NCBI GenBank assembly: GCA_946478635.1
Contig: CAMLCX010000116.1
Span: 1-11,513, forward strand
Source of the DNA: an uncultured Pseudomonadota bacterium
Lineage (GTDB): Bacteria; Desulfobacterota_B; Binatia; UBA9968
DNA: 11,513 bases
Direction of reading: 5' to 3'
Under the pieces are notes generated by a model. That model did no database searches. It was given only the letters and a program-made list of their open reading frames with translations, and was not told the origin of the DNA. Positions 6,525 through 11,513 of this stretch are shown one piece after another. Numbering within the stretch: the first letter of the stretch is position 1; each line of letters starts with the position of its first letter. Both the position numbers and the translations under genes were made by a program.

Positions 6525-6566
6525 TTGAACGATTTGAACGGCTTGAACATTTTGAACGTTTTGAAC
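6525..6566 (+). repeat. Five TTGAAC units in exact 9-bp tandem
   Basis: TTGAAC starts at 6525, 6534, 6543, 6552 and 6561, a strict 9-bp period with variable 3-bp spacers. A degenerate copy, GTGAAA, sits one period earlier at 6516. The array ends 15 nt before the crotonase Shine-Dalgarno, so it lies in the leader or promoter of that gene. The hexamer is the same as in the 5200-5257 inverted repeat, but the period differs (9 against 7). Confidence 0.9.
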
Positions 6567-6580
6567 AAATCCAATTGCAC

Positions 6581-6584
6581 GGAG
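6581..6584 (+). promoter_or_regulatory. Ribosome binding site deciding the crotonase start
   Basis: GGAG followed by AAAAAC lies 6 nt before ATG 6591. It supports this ATG over an in-frame GTG at 6516, which has no Shine-Dalgarno and would place the 9-bp array inside the protein. Confidence 0.75.
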
Positions 6585-6590
6585 AAAAAC

Positions 6591-7403
6591 ATGGCTGAAT
6601 TGAAATTCATCACCGCCAACATCGACGAAACCAGCGGTATCGCCCGGCTGACCCTCAATCGTCCCGAGAAGAAAAACGCCTTGAGCGTCGCCTTGCTCGC
6701 CGAAATTTCCAGCACGCTACGATCCCTCGCCGAAAACGAAAAGATCCGCTGCATCGTCACCGCCGGCGCGGGCGACTCTTACTCATCCGGCCGCGATCTG
6801 TACGACATGCGCGGGCAGGACAACCGCCGGCGCACGCGCGGCTTCGGCGGCGTCGCGGAGATCGTCGACATCATGCGCAAGCTGCCCCAGGTCACCGTCG
6901 CCAAAGTGCGCGGCTGGTGCCTCGGCGGCGGCTTGGCGATGATCAACGGCCACGATTTGGTCATTAGCGCCGATACCGCAAAGTTCGGCATGCCCGAAGT
7001 GATTCGCGGCAGCTACGGCGCGACCGCCACGCCGTCGCTGTTTCACGCCGGCATTCCCTTCAAGAAAGCGTTCTACATTTCCCTCACCGGCAGAAATCTG
7101 ACCGGCGTCGAAGCCGAGCGTGTCGGCCTGGTTTCCCAGGTCATGCCCGAAAACGAGCTCGATAGTTTCGTCGACACCCTCGCCCAAGAACTCGCCAGCC
7201 GCAACGGCGCGACTCTGGAGAACGCCAAGATCGCCGCCTACATGCAAAAGGATCTGCCGTTCGACATGGCGCTGCGCGCCGACGATCTCGTCCAACACCG
7301 CCTGCGCTACTACACCAACCCGCTCAGCGATGTGGAAGGCTATCTCCACTCGCAAAAAGGCGGCGCGTCGGTGAAATACGTCAAACCGGAAGATAGGAAG
7401 TAA
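6591..7403 (+). CDS. Enoyl-CoA hydratase/isomerase (crotonase) family protein
   Basis: The 270-aa length is normal for a crotonase. Visible family features are LTLNRPEKKNAL (20-31), SSGRDL (65-70, first oxyanion-hole and CoA-contact loop), WCLGGGLAMINGHDL (109-123, second oxyanion loop) and FGMPEVIRGSYG (132-143). E136 corresponds to the catalytic Glu164 of rat mitochondrial enoyl-CoA hydratase. The Glu144 position is A116, so a textbook two-Glu hydration is doubtful; crotonases with only the second Glu include hydroxycinnamoyl-CoA hydratase-lyases and several isomerases. It acts on a CoA thioester in the cytoplasm. The start is set by GGAG and keeps the conserved length. The gene is the last of the rightward series and converges on the glycosylase gene. 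Substrate is unknown. Confidence 0.9.
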   Translation: MAELKFITANIDETSGIARLTLNRPEKKNALSVALLAEISSTLRSLAENEKIRCIVTAGAGDSYSSGRDLYDMRGQDNRRRTRGFGGVAEIVDIMRKLPQVTVAKVRGWCLGGGLAMINGHDLVISADTAKFGMPEVIRGSYGATATPSLFHAGIPFKKAFYISLTGRNLTGVEAERVGLVSQVMPENELDSFVDTLAQELASRNGATLENAKIAAYMQKDLPFDMALRADDLVQHRLRYYTNPLSDVEGYLHSQKGGASVKYVKPEDRK

Positions 7404-7417
7404 ATCTTCTGTTTGCA

Positions 7418-7434
7418 CGCGTCTTTAATACGCG
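7418..7434. terminator. Possible weak hairpin after the crotonase
   Basis: CGCGT (7418-7422) pairs with ACGCG (7430-7434) around an AT-rich 7-nt loop, 15 nt after the crotonase stop and in the 190-bp convergent gap. There is no real T tract, so terminator function is uncertain. Confidence 0.3.
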
Positions 7435-7593
7435 ATAATTGCCACTCTGCGAACTGCAAGCAAATGTTTGACGAGCAACTGAGCATAATTCCGTCCAAGT
7501 CGCCCAGATCTCCGGCACTACTTCCTGGTCTCAGAATCCGGTCTGTGTTTGGAAGCCTACGTGCGGTAGTCCGTCGGCCGGGTTTCTGCTTGG

Positions 7594-8232
7594 TTAAATT
7601 ACATCCTCCAGCGACCGCCACAGATACCAAGATGCCACCGAGCGATAGGGCCGCCAGGGTTCCGCAACACGCGCCAGCAATGTTTTTGATTTGCGCTTTG
7701 TCCCGTAGAGAATTCTCGCCGCGCGCTGCAGGCCGGCGTCGCCGACCGCCAGCACGTCGAGCCGTTTGAGGCCGAAGATGAGAAACATCTCGGCCGTCCA
7801 ACGGCCGATGCCGGGGCATTCCGCGAGGGTTTCAATCACCTCTTCATCATCTTTGGCGATGATTTGATCGAATAGAATGCGGCCGTCGCAAACGCGGCCG
7901 GCCAGATCGAAAATGTAACGTGCTTTGGCCTGCGACAAACCGGCGCCGCGCAATTGCTCGTGGGAGATTCGCAGGAATCCTTCCGCAGAAAACGGCGGCG
8001 GAATCAACAGCGCTAAGCGCTGCTTGATCGCCGCCGCGGCGTGGATCGAAAGCTGCTGGCTGATGATCGAATTGGCCAGCATGTGAAACGGCTGGAACTC
8101 CCGTTCCGCGAGCGGACAAGGACCATGCCGGGCAATCAGCTGCTTCATGATCGGATCGACTTTGGCCAGATGGCGCTCGGCCCGGCGCATGGCCGGATGA
8201 GCGCTATTGAGTTGAGTCTTTTTTTGCGCCAC
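7594..8232 (-). CDS. DNA-3-methyladenine glycosylase II-like (AlkA/HhH-GPD superfamily)
   Basis: From the GTG at 8232 the product is 212 aa, the usual length of compact AlkA-type glycosylases. It begins with RHLAKVDPIMKQLIARHGPC-like helices (about 20-38), followed by SIISQQLS (55-62), the helix-hairpin-helix ECPGIGRWTAEMFLIF (138-153) and VLAVGDAGLQRA (160-171), in which D165 is the expected catalytic Asp. The enzyme excises alkylated purines in base-excision repair. The frame is open upstream to 8352, but that would overlap the CoA-transferase and add an unrelated 40-residue tail, so GTG 8232 is preferred. ATG 8190 is possible but lacks a Shine-Dalgarno and would trim the first helix. It starts 22 nt after the CoA-transferase stop and is probably co-transcribed with it. 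Confidence 0.88.
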   Translation of the reverse strand: MAQKKTQLNSAHPAMRRAERHLAKVDPIMKQLIARHGPCPLAEREFQPFHMLANSIISQQLSIHAAAAIKQRLALLIPPPFSAEGFLRISHEQLRGAGLSQAKARYIFDLAGRVCDGRILFDQIIAKDDEEVIETLAECPGIGRWTAEMFLIFGLKRLDVLAVGDAGLQRAARILYGTKRKSKTLLARVAEPWRPYRSVASWYLWRSLEDVI

Positions 8233-8254
8233 GGCGCCTGGGCGAGAAGATTGG

Positions 8255-10669
8255 TTAACGCAGCACCTGCCGCTCGGTGAGATCGCGAATCTGCTCGCCG
8301 GACAGGCCGAGAATATCCCCAAGTACCGTCTCGTTGTCCTCGCTGGCGACATGAGCGTAACCGCCCGGCGCGTGAGCCTGATTGCCCAAACGCACCGTTA
8401 ACCCTGCGCGGGTGAGCGCACCGACTTGCGGATGGAAAACCTCGCGCGCAAAGCCGCGCTCGCGCAGGTGCGGATCGCGATAAAGATCCTCTGCGGTCTG
8501 CACGACGCCGGCGGCGATGCCCGCGCGTTGCAACATGATCATCACCTGATGCGGCGTGTGCTGGGCCGTCCACTTGCCGACCCAATAATCAAGTTCCTGG
8601 CGATACACGACCCGCGTCGCCGGCTCGGAAAACCGGTGATCCGATAACCACTCGCGATGCCCGGCAAGTTCACAAAATCGAATCCATTCCTCCTGCGATT
8701 CGATCGCGATCACGCACCAGCGGTCATCTCCCTTGCACCGGTAACAGCCGTGCGGCGCCGCGGTAGCGCTGAAGTTACCCTGGGGCTCGGGCTCCCGGCC
8801 GTTGACGAGATACTCCAAATACGCCGGGCCAAGCATCGATGCGGCGGTTTCGGCCTGTGAAATATCGATGTACTGTCCCTTCCCCGTGCGCGCCCGATGG
8901 TGCAGCGCGGCCAGGATCGCCAGGGCACCGTAGGATGGCGCCACGTAGTCGGGAAACGCCGTCTGGCAACCGGCGCCGGGCCGTTCAATGTCGGGATCGC
9001 GCCAAAGGTAGGCCATGCCGGAATACGCCATGAGGATCGGGCCAAAGCTCACATAGTCGCGCCGCGGCCCGGTTTGACCGAAAGCCTGCAAACTCGCCAT
9101 GATGATCCGCGGGGCAAATTCTTTGATGCTCGAGTAATCGAGTCCCCAGCTTCCCATTACGCGCGCGCTGAAATTTTCCACCACCACATCGGACCCGGCA
9201 ATGAGCTTCTTCGCCAGAGCCACACCTTCGGGATGCTTCATATCCAGCGCGATCCGTTTGCGATTGCGATTGGCTTCCAGGTCCGACGCGATCTGAAATT
9301 TTACGCCGCGCTGCGGGCTGGGCGCGCCACGACCGGCTTCTATGGAAATGACGTCCGCTCCATGGTCGGCGAGCAAGCCGCCGAGCGCCGGTCCGACAAC
9401 ACCGGTCGGAAAGCTTATAACGCGAATGCCGTGGAATAGATTTTTGCCCGCCGCCGGCGGCGCATCGGTGCCCGTGCATTCCGTCTGCCAGAGCGAGGGC
9501 TGGGCCAAGTCACGGCCGGTCTCGGGCTGGTGCTCTCCTAGAAGCGGCGCGCCGCGGGCAATGCGCCAGGGGCTTTCCGAAAATATATACGGATCGCCGG
9601 GAAATCGATGGCGGCCGAGATGAGGATGATCGACGCTGGCAACGTAGTTTCGGTGCTGCGTCTGCTCATCGGCGAGAAACGCGCTCGGCGGGTTGATCGG
9701 CGCCGCCGCCAGCCGCAAATTCTGAAACTCTTCGAAGAACTGCTTGGTCGCGGAATTGAGCGTGCGGGCTTCGACCAGACGATCGATCAGTTGCCGGAGC
9801 GGAAAACGGTTTTGCACCACTTCGAGTTTGGGGTCGAGCAATTCCGGCGGGCGACCGAGCCATTCGACGAACCGTCGCCAATGATCCGCCTGGTTGACGA
9901 AGACGCGCGCATAGCCGTCGCGGCACTGGTAGGTTTCCGCCACGGTGGTCGACTGGCTATGGCCGGTGCGCTCGGGAATTTCCCCCGTCACGCTGTGCCG
10001 CGTGATGATGCGCAGAAACGGATCGGCAACGAGCACGTCCTGCAGCGACACCTCCACGCGGTCGCCAAATCCGGTCAGACGCCGGTTGAACAAAGCGACC
10101 AGAGTGCCGAACGCGGCGTGCACCGAACCCAAATGAAAGGCAACATCGCACGGCCCCATGAGCGGGGCGCGTCCGGGATGGCCGCAAAGACTCATCAGGC
10201 CGCCCATCGCAAAGGCGACGATGCTCGGAGCCTTGAAATCGCGATAGGGTCCCGACTGTCCGAATCCGGTGATCGATGTGAGCACCAGCGCCGGATTGGC
10301 CGATCGCAGCATTTCATAGCCGAGTCCGTGGTGCTCAAGAAAACCGGGCGCTTTGTCTTCGATCAAAACATCGGCGCCAATCGCGAGGTTGCCAAACGTG
10401 CGCCGGTCCGCTTCGTCTTCGATATCTAAAACGATGCCGCGCTTACTTGTATGGTATGCGGCAAAAGACAAACTTTCTTCGGGGTTGGGCTGATCGTTCT
10501 TGAACGGGCCTTCGCCGCGCATGGGATCGCCGCCGGGCAGCTCGATGAGAATCACATCCGCGCCGAGATTGGCGAGCAACAGGCCGCAGTAGCCGCCCAT
10601 GCGTCCGGTAAAATCCAGGACGCGCAGGCCCGTTAACGCCCCGTTCGAAGCGGACTGATCATCCGACAT
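8255..10669 (-). CDS. Double-length family III CoA-transferase (CaiB/BaiF), two fused domains
   Basis: The protein has 804 aa, about twice the usual 390-410, and contains two CaiB/BaiF domains: residues about 11-390 and 411-800. Both open with the family's first strand and helix (LRVLDFTGRMGGYCGLLLANLGADVI and IRVISFPTGVVGPALGGLLADHGADVI) and share SLQAFGQTGP/SITGFGQSGP. The C-terminal half has FPDYVAPSYGALAILAAL with D574 as the expected catalytic Asp. The matching site in the N-terminal half reads AFHLGSVHAAFGTLVAL, with F178 in place of Asp; a nearby D175 is three residues off register. Such enzymes move CoA between organic acids through aspartyl-CoA thioester intermediates. The donor and acceptor acids cannot be named. 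ATG 10669 follows a modest GGGA and a recognisable promoter. The DNA glycosylase gene follows directly downstream. Confidence 0.93.
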   Translation of the reverse strand: MSDDQSASNGALTGLRVLDFTGRMGGYCGLLLANLGADVILIELPGGDPMRGEGPFKNDQPNPEESLSFAAYHTSKRGIVLDIEDEADRRTFGNLAIGADVLIEDKAPGFLEHHGLGYEMLRSANPALVLTSITGFGQSGPYRDFKAPSIVAFAMGGLMSLCGHPGRAPLMGPCDVAFHLGSVHAAFGTLVALFNRRLTGFGDRVEVSLQDVLVADPFLRIITRHSVTGEIPERTGHSQSTTVAETYQCRDGYARVFVNQADHWRRFVEWLGRPPELLDPKLEVVQNRFPLRQLIDRLVEARTLNSATKQFFEEFQNLRLAAAPINPPSAFLADEQTQHRNYVASVDHPHLGRHRFPGDPYIFSESPWRIARGAPLLGEHQPETGRDLAQPSLWQTECTGTDAPPAAGKNLFHGIRVISFPTGVVGPALGGLLADHGADVISIEAGRGAPSPQRGVKFQIASDLEANRNRKRIALDMKHPEGVALAKKLIAGSDVVVENFSARVMGSWGLDYSSIKEFAPRIIMASLQAFGQTGPRRDYVSFGPILMAYSGMAYLWRDPDIERPGAGCQTAFPDYVAPSYGALAILAALHHRARTGKGQYIDISQAETAASMLGPAYLEYLVNGREPEPQGNFSATAAPHGCYRCKGDDRWCVIAIESQEEWIRFCELAGHREWLSDHRFSEPATRVVYRQELDYWVGKWTAQHTPHQVMIMLQRAGIAAGVVQTAEDLYRDPHLRERGFAREVFHPQVGALTRAGLTVRLGNQAHAPGGYAHVASEDNETVLGDILGLSGEQIRDLTERQVLR

Positions 10670-10706
10670 ATGAGTGTCCCGCCATGGTTGACCTTAAAAC
10701 CGCCGG

Positions 10707-10736
10707 ATTATATTTGCACAACGTTGGCCGAAACAA
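10707..10736 (-). promoter_or_regulatory. Sigma70-like promoter of the CoA-transferase gene
   Basis: On the minus strand a perfect TATAAT (-10, 10712-10707) lies 18 bp downstream of TTGTTT (-35, 10736-10731, 3 of 6 consensus). The predicted start site near 10700 gives a leader of about 30 nt before ATG 10669. It falls in the 151-bp gap after the M16 peptidase gene, so the CoA-transferase and glycosylase form their own transcription unit. Confidence 0.6.
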
Positions 10737-10820
10737 GAGCCAGGATAACAAACCCTGGAACGGCCGGCGAGCAAAATTCGAATGTCCGATACCGCCCAGC
10801 TCCAACGGCGCTCGGCCGGA

Positions 10821-11513
10821 TTATGGGTTAGCCGCGAGGGGTGCGCCATTGCTATCGAAAACTTCCACCGCGCCGTACTTCTCCAACGCCGTGCCGATCT
10901 TGCTCGCGTCGCCGACGGCGACCATTTGCAGCGCCTCAGGATTCAAATATTTGCGCGCCACGCGCTGAACATCATCCGCCGTTACCGCCATGATCCTTGC
11001 CGGATAAGCGTCCCAGTAATCTGCCGGAAAACCATATTGCTTTGACGTTATCGCAAATCCGAGCATGCGCGCGGGTTGTTCAAGGGACAGCGCGAAGCTG
11101 GCCACGATGGCGCGCTTGCTCGCCTCAAGCTCCTCCGCGCCGACCTTTTCGTCTCTGATGCGACGAAACTCGTGGAAAAACTCCGTGAGCGCGCCTGCCG
11201 TGACTTCGGTGCGCATGCTGCCGCCGGCGCGCCACGGTCCCGGATAGCGCAGCGCGCTAAAATCGCTGTACACGCCATAGGTGTAACCTTTCTCTTCGCG
11301 GAGATTGAGAAACAATCGGGACGAAGCGCCGCCGCCGATCACATGGTTCATCACGAGCAGGGCTTCATAGTCTGAGTTGCGCCGGTCAATGGCGATGTTG
11401 CCCAACGCGAGCGTCGTTTGCACCGAGTTGGGCCGGTTAACTAAAAAGACCCGGCGCGCCGTTGCCGGGGCGGGATTGGACGGCCAGGCTTGCTTCGCAT
11501 CGGCTTTTTTCCA
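10821..11513 (-). CDS. M16 family zinc-peptidase (C-terminal part), N-terminus beyond window edge
   Basis: The frame is open from the right edge at 11513 to TAA at 10821, giving 230 codons of a larger protein. It matches the Peptidase_M16_C (inactive-lobe) fold: HVIGGGASSRLFLNLREEKGYTYGVYSDF (about residues 59-87 of the visible part) carries the conserved GG...SRL...LRE.GY.Y motif that contacts substrate, followed by LEASKRAIVASFALSLEQPARML and a final VGDASKI strand. The catalytic HXXEH is in the N-terminal half, outside the window, so activity cannot be judged. M16 proteins of this type are often encoded as pairs and exported to the periplasm. An internal GTG at 11423 is not the real start because homology continues upstream (VFLVNRPNSVQTTL). 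It has no visible link to the catabolic genes. Confidence 0.88.
   Translation of the reverse strand, partial: WKKADAKQAWPSNPAPATARRVFLVNRPNSVQTTLALGNIAIDRRNSDYEALLVMNHVIGGGASSRLFLNLREEKGYTYGVYSDFSALRYPGPWRAGGSMRTEVTAGALTEFFHEFRRIRDEKVGAEELEASKRAIVASFALSLEQPARMLGFAITSKQYGFPADYWDAYPARIMAVTADDVQRVARKYLNPEALQMVAVGDASKIGTALEKYGAVEVFDSNGAPLAANP

Noticed and set aside
5200..6566. CRISPR array interpretation of the TTGAAC repeats
   Set aside because: Units are 6-7 bp with 1-3 bp spacers, far too short for CRISPR repeats and spacers, and no cas gene is present.
6449..6760. 103-aa minus-strand frame reading FKxFKxFK through the 9-bp array
   Set aside because: Its repetitive peptide is only the reverse translation of the TTGAAC array, and most of the frame is antisense to the crotonase.
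9608..10429. 273-aa plus-strand frame inside the CoA-transferase gene
   Set aside because: It is fully antisense to a strongly supported coding region, is rich in Arg, and has no recognisable domain.
10740..10820. Inverted repeats CCAGG/CCTGG (10740-10758) and GCTCGGCCGG-type (around 10766-10820) as a terminator of the M16 gene
   Set aside because: The stems are short or contain an indel with a long loop, and no T run follows on the minus strand.

Overview
The window is an 11.5 kb piece of a GC-rich bacterial chromosome. Its gene set is a set of families typical of acyl-CoA and aromatic or xenobiotic catabolism in environmental bacteria: an FAD_binding_2 flavoprotein, a two-domain VOC protein, an FbpB-like ABC permease, an ACMSD-type amidohydrolase, a crotonase and a CaiB/BaiF CoA-transferase. 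These combinations are common in uncultured lineages once called Deltaproteobacteria, such as Binatota- or Tectomicrobia-like genomes. No marker gene is present, so this placement is a low-confidence inference. I see no phage, plasmid, CRISPR, rRNA or tRNA feature.

Layout. Positions 1-1606 (minus) hold most of an FAD-dependent dehydrogenase/reductase whose C-terminus runs off the left edge. A roughly 500 bp gene-free, more AT-rich divergent region (1607-2103) follows, with several small hairpins. Four genes then run on the plus strand: the VOC protein (2104-3297), the fused 12-TM permease (3487-5181), the amidohydrolase (GTG start, 5292-6299) and the crotonase (6591-7403). Gaps of 110-291 bp separate them, so this is a loose cluster and not a tight operon. 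Converging on it from the right, on the minus strand, are an AlkA-type DNA glycosylase (7594-8232) and, 22 bp upstream of it, an 804-aa two-domain CoA-transferase (8255-10669) with a recognisable promoter. A partial M16 peptidase (10821-11513, minus) runs off the right edge.

How the genes may work together. The oxidoreductase, VOC protein, amidohydrolase/decarboxylase, crotonase and CoA-transferase could serve one organic-acid degradation route: import, CoA activation, hydration or lyase step, and ring or side-chain chemistry. This rests only on proximity and family membership, and no substrate can be named. The permease has no binding protein or ATPase beside it.

The most unusual content is in the intergenic DNA. 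The amidohydrolase gene is flanked by two different arrays of the hexamer TTGAAC: a heptad-periodic perfect 20-bp inverted repeat at 5200-5257 and a strictly 9-bp-periodic tandem array at 6525-6566. Between amidohydrolase and crotonase lies a 90-bp element of two inverted 30-nt stem-loop units (6351-6440). Their loop is conserved while their stems differ by compensating changes, which is the signature of a REP/BIME-like structured repeat. Among the proteins, the CoA-transferase appears to be a fusion of a half lacking the catalytic Asp with an intact half, and the VOC protein and crotonase lack some canonical active-site residues.
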